A stretch of DNA of 64,000 nt from Manduca sexta (lineage: Eukaryota > Arthropoda > Insecta > Lepidoptera > Sphingidae). A program made the position numbers and the translations under genes. The stretch covers positions 13,204,983 to 13,268,982 of the forward strand of contig NC_051138.1 of the NCBI RefSeq assembly GCF_014839805.1, written 5' to 3'. Of this stretch, positions 1-11,279 are shown in pieces (within the stretch, counting starts at the first letter, position 1; each line of letters starts with the position of its first letter). Below the pieces are notes generated by a model. The model saw only the letters and a list, made by a program, of their open reading frames with translations, had not been told where the DNA came from and made no database searches.

Positions 1-13
1 ATTAGTAACCAGT

Positions 14-27
14 ATATAGGTAATGAT
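14..27. repeat. Left target-site duplication of the I-like LINE
   Basis: ATATAGGTAATGAT here is identical to 6315-6328 on the other side of the element and abuts its poly-T tract (poly-A of the - strand). It shows that the LINE arrived by target-primed reverse transcription and that neither end has been lost. Confidence 0.9.
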
Positions 28-157
28 TTTTTTTTTTTTTTTTTCTATTTATTACAGAGCTAAATCATAACCTGATTATGTCGCTCTGGTAGATAAATGT
101 TACCAATATTTAACAATTTAGCTAAAATGACAAACAATGATTACTTAATTATACTAA

Positions 158-1225
158 TTAGACTGATATGAGGGTGAAACATAAGGTGTACAGTTTTACT
201 AACAACTTTGCATCTTCCGAATGAGGATCCGCTAAAACAATATTACAATCAGAGGACTCTTTTAGTATGTGTTTGCACATGTCTCTGCGAAAGGCTGCAT
301 TTCGAGCGCATTCCATCAAAATATGCAATAAATCCTCGGGTACATTGCATTGTGTACAGTTTGGTGAATCGACCTTTTTCATCAAAAATAAAAATCTTCT
401 TGATGGGATATGACCAGTACGAAGCCTCATAATTATTACTGCTGCCTTTCTCGATAGGTTCAGATTATTAATCCATGGAATTTTAAATGGATGTGGCTGT
501 ATCGTTTTATACCAAATGCCTTTTTCTCTAGAACGAGCATCAAAATACTCTTTCCATAAATCGTGACAATGGTTTTTTATCAAATATATATAATTTGAGT
601 AATACGGTAATATATTATATTGGACTCCATCCGTAATAGCTTGTTTAGCCAGGTTGTCTACTATCTCATTATATTCTATACCGCAGTGTGATGGAATCCA
701 TTGTAATCTAATGGATCTAGAGTTGGATGTCAATTTACAAATACTATCCAGCGTTGTATAGGCTATCGGTGTGCCTCGAATGCCCGAGGTGCACCGAGCC
801 AGATGTTGGAGCGCGCTTCTGGAATCCGTGAATATGACAATATTATTTACATGTAATGATTCAGCGTAAGAAAGGGCCTCACAGATAGCGCTAAGCTCCG
901 CCTCCATAATGCTTATTACATTACTATTAATTTTGAATTTTACACTGAGGTTAAGTTGCGGGTCAAAAAATGCCGAACCAGTTCCATTTCCATCTCTAGA
1001 TCCATCAGTAAACATTTTATAAAAATTCCCATATATTCGATTAATAAAATCTAAACAAGTTACTTTTAAATTATAATTATTGTAATATCGTTTGCCTTTT
1101 GAAACATTAGGGATACTGATGTTAACTATATTACTTAAATCGATATTACTAATCCAAGTATTCATTGCAAACATTTCTATTTGTGGACTAGAGTGAACAC
1201 TTATATCCTTTAGCATTTCATTCAT
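158..1225 (-). pseudogene. LINE ORF2, RNase H domain and C-terminus
   Basis: RNase H domain of the I-like LINE, which degrades the RNA strand of the RNA/cDNA hybrid. All four catalytic acids are visible: Asp in FTDGSRDGNGTG, Glu in IMEAELSAICEAL, Asp in IVIFTDSRSAL and Asp in NEIVDNLAKQA. A Cys-rich tail follows (NCTQCNVPEDLLHILMEC), typical of the C-terminus in these elements. The first ATG overlaps the RT stop by 4 nt (ATGA). The simplest reading is one indel that split a single ORF2, not a real separate gene. Confidence 0.88.
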
Positions 1226-3158
1226 TTCATTTTCAACAGCAATGGTTTTCTTTTATGTGGCCAGTATCTATTATCTTTAAACTTGAAAAGTTCATTAAGT
1301 AGTTTAATCGTAACATTATTTTGTTTTGACTTGCATTTTAATAAAAATTTTCCACATAAATAATTTCTTCGTACATACAATGGTGGGAGACATAGTTCAC
1401 TCTCCATTGCATGTGTTGGGGTTGTTTTTACGAAACCTCCTATTATTCTTAGTGCCTGGTTCTGTCTTCTATCTAATTTATAAATATATTTTTGACAACT
1501 GTTATTGTAAAAAAAACTTCCATAATCAAGTCTGCTCCTTATAATCGCAATGTATAGTGTTCTTAGATGCTTGGGATGTATACCCCAAGAAGATCCCGAT
1601 AAGATTTTAAATATATTTAAATATCTAGAAATCTTATACAGTACTTCAGTGATATGTTTATTCCACTTTAAAGAACGATCCAGCCAGATTCCTAAATATT
1701 TTACAGAACTTACTACCTCTAAAACAGAATTTTTCAAACTAAGCCTAATTGGTTCTCTATTTATACCTTTCTTAAAAATGCAGACTTTAGTTTTGGACGT
1801 GGAGATTTCTAAGCCCATATTCATTAATATAAGATTTAATTTATTTAACGCTACCTGTAGCTCTAAGGAAGCATCGCTAACATTTTTGCTCGATATGTAT
1901 AGGGCGTAGTCATCAGCGTACTGAGAAACCACTATATTTGATAGATGTTTACATATATAGATCGTAGCAATATTGAATAAGAGCGGAGAAATAGGATCAC
2001 CTTGGGCGATACCACGGCATGTAGTTCTAGTCATAATGTCGTTATCTACCTGTATACTTAACAATCTTTCTTTGAGAAATGACCACAAGTAATTACATAT
2101 TTTTGACCCGGCGCCTAATTGATCTAATTTTTTCAATAAAATTGAAATATCTATGTTATTATATTCATTTTCTATATCTACGAAACAACCGAGTGTAATT
2201 TGGTTTTCGCAAATCCCAAACTGTATTCTAGTTATTAAATTACTAAGATTATCAAGACAAGATCTGGTTTTCCTAAACCCCGTATTCTCTTCGTGAAATA
2301 AATTTCCTCTTTCAATAAACCACTCCAGCCTGCTTGCCAACATGGCATGTAAGATTTTACACATGCAAGACATTAAAGATATTGGGCGTAAAGATGTTAT
2401 GGAGGAGGTGTCACGACCTGGCTTTGGGATAGGTACAATACGAATTTCTCGCCACTGAGCAGGTACAAAACTAAGCTTGTAAAATAAATTATACATTTTA
2501 AGTAATATATCATGTGCATTATCTGGTAAATGATTAATCATTGAATAAGATATATTATCAACACCTGGTGAAGTATCCTTAGGTTTAAAACATTTTTTCA
2601 TTTCACATAAACTAAAGGGAGATTCAATTGTTATATTGTGTGATGAAAACATTGGTAAAGTTGGGCATACAAAGTCTGGGGTTAAGCTATGTAAAAGTTG
2701 ACTAGCCGAAGTTTGGTTTACATATTTATTTTGCATCCCATACCCTTTCAACCACTTCATCTTACGCCACATCTCATTAACACTAGTAGATATATCAATT
2801 GATGAACAGAAATTTGACATAGATTCGCTTTTAGCTTTTCTTATTAACAGCTGTGAATTTCTTATTTTACATTGCAAGTTATCTAAATTATCAGGCGTGG
2901 GGTTTTTCCTAAATAATTTAAGAGCTAATCGCCTTTCTGCCACAGCTTTAGATAAATTTGTGTTCCAGTAGGGTTTGGGGATAAATCGCTGAGAAGGCTC
3001 TTGACAAATGTTATAATAAGGAATATACGCGTCCGCTGATTCATTAATTGTACTAAGGAACAAATCATAACTTCTTTGCAAGTCATTATCAACTATTTTA
3101 AAATTAGTTAATTTATTTTCAATAAACTTACGATATTCTCCCCAATTAGCTATTAATC
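1222..3158 (-). pseudogene. LINE ORF2, reverse transcriptase domain
   Basis: Reverse transcriptase of the I-like LINE. The open frame runs from about 3158, at the edge of the nested insertion, to a stop at 1222; the Met-like position 3081 is only a TTG inside the frame. RT blocks in order include VPIPKPGRD, LRPISLMSCMCKIL, GFRKTRSCLDN, FVDIENEYNNI (first catalytic Asp), GIAQGDPISPLLFN, SQYADDYALYIS (catalytic YADD) and VKYLGIWLD. The core looks catalytically complete. It has lost its link to the endonuclease through the nested element and its link to RNase H through the frame change at 1222-1225. Confidence 0.9.
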
Positions 3159-3980
3159 AAGAAACTAAATAAATTTTCTTTTGCTCTTTACAAACTTAAT
3201 AAAGTAGTCAACCAAGCCGCCGTAGTTACTGCCTATTATGGGTATGTTGACTCAATACTGCGCTATGGAGTTATTTTCTGGGCTAACTCGTGTGAAAAGA
3301 ATCCATCTTTAAAGCTCAAAAAAGGTGCGTTCGAAGCATATGTGGACTTAAATCAACCGAAACATGTAAACCATACTTTAAATCGCTTAAAATATTAACT
3401 TTACCTTGTCTTTACATATATGAGACCGCACTGTTTATAAAGAAAAACAGCAACATGTTTAAAAAAGCATCAGAACAACGTCAAATAAGTCAAAGATCCA
3501 ATTATCAATATAATTTTCCTTTAAGAGAGTCTAAAACTGCTCTGTTGCATAAAAGCGTCTTCTGCATGGCTCCAAAGATTTATAATAAATTACCATATAA
3601 CATAAAAAATTAAATATAATACAATTCAAAAGACAATTGCATAATTTATTATTAAACAAGTGCTACTATACAATTGACGAATTCCTTGCTGACAACTTTA
3701 AGGCAAAATAATTAATACTAATTACATTTGAAATGAATAATATTATTGTAAAATTTCATTATTATAACACGGTGTAGTTGTAGCACTAATGAAGATATTA
3801 TATAGTGTTACATAAAATTGTGCTATTTTGGGCATGTGTAATACCTTTGTCACTTTGTGTGTATGGAATAATTGTGTACACCCGTGGGGGTCGATTTTTG
3901 TAGATCTAAATTATAATGATACCAACTACTGTACCAAGAATCACACAATAAAGATTTGATTTGATTTGATTTGATTTGAA
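3150..3980 (+). mobile_element. 5'-truncated LINE fragment nested in the I-like LINE, TTTGA-repeat tail
   Basis: A second non-LTR element in the opposite orientation. It encodes only the end of an RT protein: motifs such as VDSILRYGVIFWANSCEKN and, in another frame, KILTLPCLYIYETALFIKKN, then a stop near 3612. These are typical of the C-terminal region of CR1/Jockey-superfamily elements in insects. It ends with AATAAAG and a repeated TTTGA tail at about 3953-3979. At least one internal frameshift near 3320 breaks it. It has no RNase H and no poly-A, so it is a different family from its host. I could not find a clean target duplication. Confidence 0.8.
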
Positions 3981-3984
3981 TGAA

Positions 3985-4674
3985 TTGTGGATTATGAATA
4001 TTAAAAGATATGTTCAACTTGATCATCAAATGGTCGCTGCCCAGTGATTCATTAGTTACCTTCTAATTAAAATGCAGTGCTATATCCGAAGATGCTGCAG
4101 AGATGTCCGGTGCGGACATCTGAACCAATCCATTTACTAATTTTATACGTGTAGGTTGACCATTATTTAACGACACAAAATTGTTATCTATCATGGAATC
4201 ATAGATATTGTTACCTCTCATATCAGTCTTACAAGACCAGGTTGGATAATGTCCGTTAAAATCACCAAGGATTAATGTTTTACTGGTTTTAAAAGAAAAC
4301 AGTTGATTCCAATCACTCGGTAAGGTTCGTATGTTTGGAGGACAATATATAGATACTACATAATCAATATATTTGCAGTTAAACATTTTTACACAAATAA
4401 CTTCAATACCACTATTAGAAAGTCGTATAGGCACTAGTTGACTTTTTATTGATTTATGTGTAAGTATAGCGACTCCACCATACGAATCTTGACGATCCTG
4501 TCGAAAGACATTATAACTACTAATTTTAAAATTATTGTCATTATTAAGCCATGTCTCACATAGAGTAGCTATGTGAATTTTTTCAGCATTAAGCAGCTGG
4601 TCAAATTCTACTTGTTTCGCTCTTATACTCTGTGAATTCCACTGGAGAATGTTGATTTTACAGTTATAATCCAT
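3985..4674 (-). pseudogene. LINE ORF2, apurinic-type endonuclease domain
   Basis: N-terminal part of ORF2 of the I-like LINE; this domain nicks target DNA to prime reverse transcription. The start MDYNCKINILQWNSQSI carries the usual ILQWN opening, followed by the catalytic Glu in LCETWL, then YGGVAILTH and LILGDFNGHY. The frame stops at 4063, but the next conserved block, SLGSDHLMI with the catalytic SDH, continues in a shifted frame to about 3985. There is therefore one indel near 4064. Beyond 3985 the sequence runs into the inserted second LINE, and the endonuclease-to-RT linker is partly missing. Confidence 0.87.
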
Positions 4675-4837
4675 TATGAACCAAACATACTTTTAAAAGG
4701 CAGATCCCAAAGGTATTGTCTTACAATTGATAATAACCAGTCAATAGATAACGTTATTCCTTGAATTAATTTTTCTTTTAGATCACCCTGTGTATTAGAA
4801 AATACTGAATACAGTTTCGAGAGCAACTGTCTGAAAT

Positions 4838-6160
4838 TTACAGGAGATCTACACTTCTCTCTTTTCTTTCTGCTTGTTGAAGAATCTCATTTTCTGACTC
4901 ATTTACTATATCTCTCATCACTACTTCCGCGTCGGATGATTCACTCAAACTTAACGAATCGTTTTGATAACTATTTCTTTTACTTTGTTTCTTTTTTTTG
5001 CCAGATTGTTCACGCAGAGGATGAGGAATATTAATTGCAGAATTTTGGATAGGCTGTGGTGCTGAAACAGAGTTCTTACGACACGGTGTCACCTTAGTCA
5101 CTCCTGCATAAGAGGTCTTGCATGGATCTTGTGTGGGTACATGCTCCTCCATCGACTCAGATCTCTCGCCTCGAATCGGCGGAAAATCTGGAGCTGACAG
5201 TTCTATGCGGGCTTCTAGCGGTTCTTGAGGCACATATATTTGTAATGCTTTCCTATACGAGCAGTTAAACTCTGCCATAAGTTCTCGAAGACGCTTTTCT
5301 TTTTTGAATACTGGACAAGACCTATCTAAGGATAAATGATCCCCAGTGCAGTTGACACATTTATAAGACATTGTTTCACAATTGGTGTGCCCCTTTCCAC
5401 ATTTGGGACATGTACTCTTTTTTTTGGGCAAACACGCAAAGAATGCCCATATTTCCAACACCTCGAACACTCAGTGACAGGGAACATGTATGGGTGTACA
5501 TTGATTTTCATCCCATAGATATATACCCACGCTGGCAAAGAAGTGCCTTTGAAGCCCAAACGTACTGCTTCACTTTCCTCCCATCCGGTACTATCCTTAT
5601 TTCTGCGTTTCAAACGTTTCACCGCAATCAGTTCGCAATCACCTGAAATAATTTCTAACATTTCTTTTCGGACAAATCTAATTCAACATCCTTAATAACA
5701 CCGCAAGATATAGAAATTTCGAATGTTTTTGACATCTCCATCCTAAATCTTGTAAAGGCTTGCAGTTAATTAGTTCCTCTGCACTGTCGTTATTCTCACA
5801 CTGTATAAAAACTTTATATGGATTTACGTATTTTACGCGACAGATATTGCGTATATTATTTGCTTTTAACAATTTCGCAAGTGCAAACTGTTTAGGCAAT
5901 TTTTCGGCGCTATTAATATATAAATCAACTTTTTGTCCCGTTCTCTTTCCATTTCTACCCACAGTTACCCACCTTTCTTCTTCATCTAATTCCCGAGGTC
6001 TTTTATTGCGAACAGGTTCAGAACTAACTTCAACAGATGTTATTCCCTCAAATGGTATAATAGTCTCATGTGGGGAGATTTCCGTTCTCTCGATATTATT
6101 ATTTTCTTGAATTAAAATAGTATTAATAACATCTTCATCCTGAATTATATCTTCCTCCAT
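4838..6160 (-). pseudogene. LINE ORF1 (gag-like, CCHC zinc knuckles), frameshifted
   Basis: ORF1 of the I-like LINE, an RNA-binding nucleocapsid-like protein. It starts at 6160 (MEEDIIQDEDV) and is open to about 5678, continues in another frame over 5661-5326, and finishes in a third frame over 5470-4838. The N-terminal part is acidic and then carries an RNA-recognition-like stretch. The middle and end hold three knuckle-like motifs: CSRCWKYGHSLRVC, CPKCGKGHTNC and CVNCTGDHLSLDRSC. The C-terminal part is Ser/Lys-rich and probably disordered. At least two frameshifts (near 5670 and 5400-5470) mean no intact protein is made. The gap to the ORF2 start is 163 bp. Confidence 0.85.
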
Positions 6161-6314
6161 AATGGATAAGGTACATTATCGCTCGCGCCGCTTGAGCGTA
6201 CAATTCTTTAGTACAGGTAGTAACCCGCAGCTATTCACAATACCGTTCGAATATAGGATTCACTCCGTAAATAAAACGACACGTCTGTCGTCGATAACAG
6301 ACTGGTACGCACTC

Positions 6315-6328
6315 ATATAGGTAATGAT
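6315..6328. repeat. Right target-site duplication of the I-like LINE
   Basis: Perfect 14-bp copy of 14-27. It marks the 5' end of the element at 6314. Confidence 0.9.
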
Positions 6329-6329
6329 A

Positions 6330-6720
6330 ATAATTACTTTTTGGTTTTCATTGGTTTTTGAAGGCGGTTTAATTTTTATTAAAAAGTTCTTTTTGTTTTT
6401 TTTTTTATTTATTTATAATCATGAGAGCCTACGCATACGACCTTTTAAATATAAAAAGAATTTACTAAATCAGTCGATGCCTCTTCGAGTAACTCCTTAC
6501 TGTTAAGAAGATGTACCCTCCATCATCAGCTCAGCTATATAAATTGATGATAACCATACGCAAGTACTTAAGTTACTTCATAAAATTTGCGAATAACGAT
6601 GTGCGGGCCGATTTGAGGGTTGCCCTCGATTTCTCCAGGATCAAATCATCAAATCCTAACTTGGTAACTATGGAACTACTTCAGAATTATCTCCTTTCGA
6701 ACAAAAACATTTGATAATCG
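6330..6720. repeat. Decayed interspersed repeat
   Basis: The block at 6336-6400 (GAAGGCGGTTTAATTTTT) recurs at 9750-9800. The block at 6620-6740, with the phrase ATTTCTCCAGGATC followed by CATC-rich text, resembles 53735-53850 inside a Helitron. The ORFs here are low-complexity and not credible. Confidence 0.5.
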
Positions 6721-8040
6721 GTCCAAAATTGGCGGAGTAATCACGGAACGAAAACCCAAAAAAAAAAAACAAAACCATACAGTCGAGTTTATAACGTCCG
6801 CCTTTTTTGAAGTCGTTTAAAAATATGGAAGTAACCTTGATAATGTCACGGTGACACTGATGAACCAATTTCGATGAAATTTGGTGCGGAGTGCGGAAAC
6901 TTTGTATAAAATTAGGTATTTTGTAGAAACAGAATTCCATGCAGACAATTCCGTAAACAAATTTTTGTAATAAAATGAACTGTGTTACAAACAAAAAGAA
7001 AAATTTATTCGTGCAATATACTGCGACGTAAGTATACAAACTTTTATAACAGGTAAAAAAAGAAGGAACATATAAACGGAGTGGACTATTGGTCTTAGGT
7101 ATCATTTAATTTAATTCGAATTATATTTTATAGTGGTTAAATCATTATGATTCCTTTTACGTAGCTATTAAATGTCATAATCCTACATATTAATCTTTAA
7201 ATCAGATAGTCAAATGTACTAATAAAAGTCTAAATACATCCAAAAACATTAAATTATTTGATACGTGGACCCAATTAACAACATTAGTGAAACACCAATT
7301 AATATTTTTTGAAAATAATGATGGAAATCTGTGTCAAAATGCGGCAGATATTTGGTCACGCGGACGATGCAAAAAGCGTTGACTAGCTCGGGTCTTTTCA
7401 TTAGACTGAGAGGTGCTGAAGTTCTAGTCCATTAAAAATCTATAAGGAGTAAGATGGACTATCACTAGGTCAGTACAGGTGTATTTTATCATGTGAAATG
7501 CTAAGACAATTTCTGGAAGTCCTTGACAGAAACCGCACTTCACTTTAAGAAATATTACTACATAGGTACCTACTACGTAGTACTATATTATACGTAATCA
7601 AAATTGAAATTGCTTTTTAAAAAACTGACTTACAGAGACTTAATTCTACATAAAATAAATTATTATAAAAATATGAGATCATTGATATTAAAATTGCCAG
7701 GGGTACCTAAAGTAGGCATAGCGTGTATTTTAGGCTAGCAGTAATATAGTTGATCTTGAGAGAGCCTTAGGGACAACGAAAAAAAGAATAAAGCTGACAG
7801 AATGCCAAAACAATGTACGAACTTAATAAATTTAAATTAGATAAATTAAAATTAATAGGTACTAAATGGAACAATAGATAGATTTATAAGTACTAAGATG
7901 TTTTTATTACATAGATAATATGTTTTCCGAGCTCAATACTGGCAAGACGAAAGCAAGGTAATTGCCCGACATTGAATATTCACTTAATCAACCTCCAATC
8001 ACTATCGCGGCTAGTCGGCTTGCTAACTTTTTGTATTTTT
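6721..8040. other. Intergenic, no gene seen
   Basis: AT-rich DNA with no supported exon. The stretch at about 7895-7970, around CTCAATACTGGCAAGA, recurs at about 47990-48062, so part is an old repeat. The long ORF on the - strand here (6668-7105) shows no family features. Confidence 0.5.
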
Positions 8041-8049
8041 ATAAATAAA

Positions 8050-8170
8050 ATGCCTTCCTGTGTTTTTAGACGATGTACAAATTAAGTATACTCCCAACTG
8101 TGGATGAAAAAAATACGTTTCATTTCATACGTTAGTAAAGCCAGGCAGTTTATTCGACTGTCATGGCGAC
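8050..8170 (+). pseudogene. Possible THAP-domain N-terminal relic
   Basis: The ATG at 8050 begins MPSCVFRRCTN and then stops. The opening M-P-x-C followed by a second Cys is the usual start of a THAP zinc finger, a DNA-binding module shared by host factors and P-element-type transposases. Downstream, in shifted frames, there is a short YVSFH/FHFIR-like stretch, but no convincing C-x2-H or AVPT block. This could be chance; it is listed because other THAP-like pieces lie 3 kb away on the other strand. Confidence 0.22.
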
Positions 8171-8324
8171 GGGGCGGTCGACGCGTGCCACCGTTAATCT
8201 TGGCCTAAAGGAGTTGCAGTGGTGGGATTGAGGGCGGAATAGTAAAAAAGCCAAGATATCGCTATTGCCAATATGACGTAGAATATTGCATGTTGCGACT
8301 ACGTAGTTATTTTTTTTTGAGACA

Positions 8325-8470
8325 TTGGACTTTTCTGCTCCATATTAGTTAGTCTATAATTTGTGCCCGATATGACGGTAGGCTCGCCCCTAGCACATCG
8401 TAGGACGTAAGAGGCATGGAAAAAACTGGGTGTCCTAGATGCATCTCTGTCTACTCCTTTTGGGATACAG
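8325..8470 (+). repeat. Degraded SINE (family B)
   Basis: The sequence around TTTGTGCCCGATATGACGG, with GGCTCGCCC and GGGTGTCCTAG, matches, in + orientation, the body of the family B SINEs that are clean at 31541-31797 and 57689-57955. It is heavily diverged. Confidence 0.6.
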
Positions 8471-9369
8471 GCGTGGTGTGTTGTGTTTAGGATAGTTCCA
8501 AACCAGTGTCCACCATTTTACCTCGGTGGCTATGGTAAGTTTATTTTTTGTGTTATTTAATATGTTTATTTACCCTATGTGTGACGTGTTATTCTTTAGC
8601 CCCTTGAAGGCTTTTATTACCCTAATATTAAATCGGCTAAAAGTCGAGGTTTTTTTTTTTCATATGTCTGACAATGATTTAACATCGAGGGTTTTATTAT
8701 GCTTACAAAATATTTATTGCTGTTAAGTGTATTGTTGGTAGCACTTAATTGGTTATAAATTGCCTGTATTTTTTATCTGAACAATAATTTATTTAAAATT
8801 TCTTGACGAAATTATCTATTGTCATTCAGTGGGACAAAAAAACGCATAATTACCTATTGTGTAATAGGAATTACTTAGTCGTTCTAAGTAGTAATAATAA
8901 TTATTACTAACACTACTTGTTTCCCGCGGATTCGACCCCTAAAAAGCTTTCCCACTACAAAATGGCGTAAAACGCCAAATCAATCTATTAAAAAAAAATA
9001 CAAATCAAAATATTCAATAAATTCCAGTGGGAATTAATTACCGGGACTAAACGTAGCCTATGTTAAGACATTAACGGATTAACATCCAGGACGTCGTCTA
9101 CACGTATGCCAAATTTCATCAAATTCCGTTCACATTTTACTGGGTTTCCTTCTAACACACATACAAACAATTCCACAAACTTTCACATTTGTAAAATTAA
9201 TAAAAAGCCAGATAAGATTTATGAACGTCATTATTTTTTAAATTGTAAAAAACTTGAATTGTTTTCGCTAATTTTGGTCGTAAGCTGATTGCATTTAATA
9301 GACCTTAATCATAATAATTTATTTGTAATTGATCGAAAACCAAGATATTGTTATTAAAATTAAATTATT
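8471..9369. other. Intergenic, no gene seen
   Basis: AT-rich DNA. The phrase near 9095-9115 (CACGTATGCCAAATTTCATC) is the kind of text found inside Helitron-like repeats. No supported exon. Confidence 0.45.
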
Positions 9370-9394
9370 TTACAAATTTTATCGCGGTTTTCTA

Positions 9395-9660
9395 ACCGAC
9401 TTCAAAAAAGGAGGAGGTTATCAATTCGAGTGAATGGGGTAGGGGTAGGCAGAGGCGTAACATTTCAGCACGATAGTCGTACCACGCGCAAAACATATCA
9501 ATTGTTTAGTTGACTTTTTTGCTTACATATACATACACACACACACACACATATATATAGCATCACACCTTTTCGCCTTTTCAGGGGTAGGCAGAGGTGT
9601 AACACCACAGCGCGATAGTCGTACTGTAAGCGAAACACAACTAGGCCATCGAGTCAGTCT
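9395..9660. repeat. Repeat cluster with AC/AT microsatellite
   Basis: Starts with the phrase ACTTCAAAAAAGGAGGAGG, also found at about 63745-63765 and in reverse at 53820-53840. It contains two related phrases, GTAGGCAGAGGCGTAAC and GTAGGCAGAGGTGTAAC, about 140 bp apart, which resemble the 3' part of family B SINEs, and an (AC)n(AT)n tract at 9532-9560. Confidence 0.55.
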
Positions 9661-9756
9661 ATTTTTTACTAACACATAAAAGCAATTTTAATTAGGCACC
9701 GGCTCCAAAATTGGTATCCAATATATACCTGGTATGTGAAATTATTTTTTGGTTTT

Positions 9757-9905
9757 GAGTATTTTTTGAAGGCGGTTTAATTTTTTGTTAAAATTATTTT
9801 TATTATAGTATAATTTTCTCCCGACGTTTCGAAGACTGCAGCCTTCATGGTCACATGGTGGACCCGCGATAAAATCCGCAAAATAGTTTTCTTTTGCTAT
9901 CTAAT
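9757..9905. repeat. Interspersed repeat with GAAGACTGCAG motif
   Basis: Contains TTTCGAAGACTGCAGCCTTC and then GCGATAAAATCC. A second copy lies at 36838-36965. Class unknown. Confidence 0.6.
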
Positions 9906-10367
9906 ATTCGCGAACATATATTATTAGCCATCTTATTTTTCATAGATAAATTATTAAACATTACGTGACTGATTCGTGCTATTACAATTTGCATAATTTA
10001 TTTTTTGAGATAAGGACACAGAGTTGAGGATAAAATATTATAATTTATGTTCTAATGACACGCTAAGCATTACATATTTTTGAAGCCGTAATCGAGAAAA
10101 ATCAGAGGATACTCATTGGAAGTTTTTTTGCAATTCCTGATCCTGAAAGTACTCAAATCTGGAATGGTTTAAGCAATAGGATCGATTCGTATCAAAAAAT
10201 ATGTTGTGTAAATTGCCCATTATCTTGGTGGCTGCACATTTTTTTTTAAACTTTTTCAGCCCAAATCTTAATTTCCGCATAAATTATGAACAATCTCTTA
10301 AGTTAGTTCTTTAGCTTCGTAGCTCTCCTTGCTCTTCCATCTCAAAAAACTATCCCCTATAAAATTA

Positions 10368-10455
10368 AAAATAAAATACTTTATTATCACGTAGGCGAAC
10401 AAAGTTCCACATATGATACGTCAAAACAATTTATAAGAATAATAATAATAATTGC
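10368..10455 (-). repeat. LINE/SINE 3'-tail fragment
   Basis: About 80 bp of the tail with the phrases ATCACGTAGGCGAACAAAG and ATGATACGTCAAAAC. The same tail closes the GC-rich element at 22800-22885 in the opposite orientation and recurs at 10850-10935 and 32785-32870. Confidence 0.65.
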
Positions 10456-10849
10456 TAAATAACAATTTAAATTACTTAGAACTACCAAAGAGAATATAAT
10501 CACTACGTTTTAAGAGACAGGACTTAATACAAAGAAATAAAATCGAATTTACATGGCGTATCAATACCAATATCACGGAAGAATACGTCAGGAACGTCAA
10601 ATAACAATACTACCAACTGAACAAAATACACAGTAGTGAGCACTTTTTATCGATATCGATAAATTCTACTGGTGGGAATCGACGCTAATGCTACTTTGAT
10701 AAAATTCATATAATGTATTTTCGAGTCCACATTATCAATCCAACTCACAATATACAGTGAACATTTTAGCACTATAATAACAAGGCTGGACTAAAATGAG
10801 GATTCGAAATAAAATGAAAAGCTTTCACATGTTGAATAATAATTGTATT

Positions 10850-11161
10850 TTAAAATAAAATCCTTTATTCACTATGTAGGCGAATGTAGTTGCACTTATG
10901 ATTGGTCAAGGTACAATGAGAATATTTAATTATAAAGTCAAAGGATGGTGACACTTCTTTGTCGCACTTCTCTTGAAAGATATTATCATTTGTGCAATAA
11001 TTGTTTATAAAAACATGGCACGGAAATTCAAACATTTCATCAGGAAGTGGATCAGCTTTCAAATTTTTCGATGGTATGGCTGACTTTCTAAGGCGATTGT
11101 TCTTTTTATTAACTCTTGGTCTCTCGTGAATCGCCGGCGAGCCAAGACAGCTACATGACAT
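10850..11161 (-). pseudogene. THAP-like second exon fragment ending in a repeat tail
   Basis: Open frame from about 11161 leftward. The stretch RLRKSAIPSKNL resembles the closing AVPT-type box of THAP zinc fingers (R-L-x-x-x-A-V-P-T), followed by an acidic segment, PLPDEMFEFP. A usable acceptor (ATGTAG) at about 11151 has the phase that would join the candidate first exon at 11728-11619. The last 20 or so codons are translated from a LINE/SINE 3' tail (10850-10935), so the natural end is lost or altered. The middle of a THAP domain (invariant Trp and C-x2-H) is not seen. Probably a broken gene or transposase remnant. Confidence 0.35.
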
Positions 11162-11265
11162 TTGCGTGTGTCACGGGATTATAACCTTATATACTACATA
11201 TATACTACATAATAAGGTTATTTTTCCGTCACACGCGTAGCTGTCAATGTTTGCCGGCAAACATT
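11130..11265. repeat. Imperfect inverted repeat (hairpin), MITE-like
   Basis: The two arms read inward as GCCGGC, GACAGCTAC, GCGTGTG, CACGG and then TAACCTTAT, around a centre of TACATATATAC near 11205. The arms are about 50 bp with small differences. It sits exactly where the candidate THAP-like exon 2 begins and could be a small inverted-repeat transposon or the terminal repeats of a decayed one. Confidence 0.55.
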
Positions 11266-11279
11266 CAGCTACCTCACGG

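Larger units (their letters stand above)
28..6314 (-). mobile_element. I-like non-LTR retrotransposon, nearly full length, nested and frameshifted
   Basis: This element reads right to left: 5' UTR (6314-6161), a gag-like ORF1, ORF2 with endonuclease, reverse transcriptase and RNase H, a 3' UTR (157-45) and a poly-A tail seen as T28-T44. It is bounded by a perfect 14-bp target-site duplication, ATATAGGTAATGAT, at 14-27 and 6315-6328, so both ends are intact. RNase H downstream of the RT, plus CCHC knuckles in ORF1, places it in the RNase H-bearing I/Nimbus-like group rather than plain Jockey or CR1; the exact clade is inferred. It is dead: ORF1 is broken into three frames, ORF2 has breaks near 4064 and 1225, and a second LINE sits inside it at about 3150-3980. 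Confidence 0.93.
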
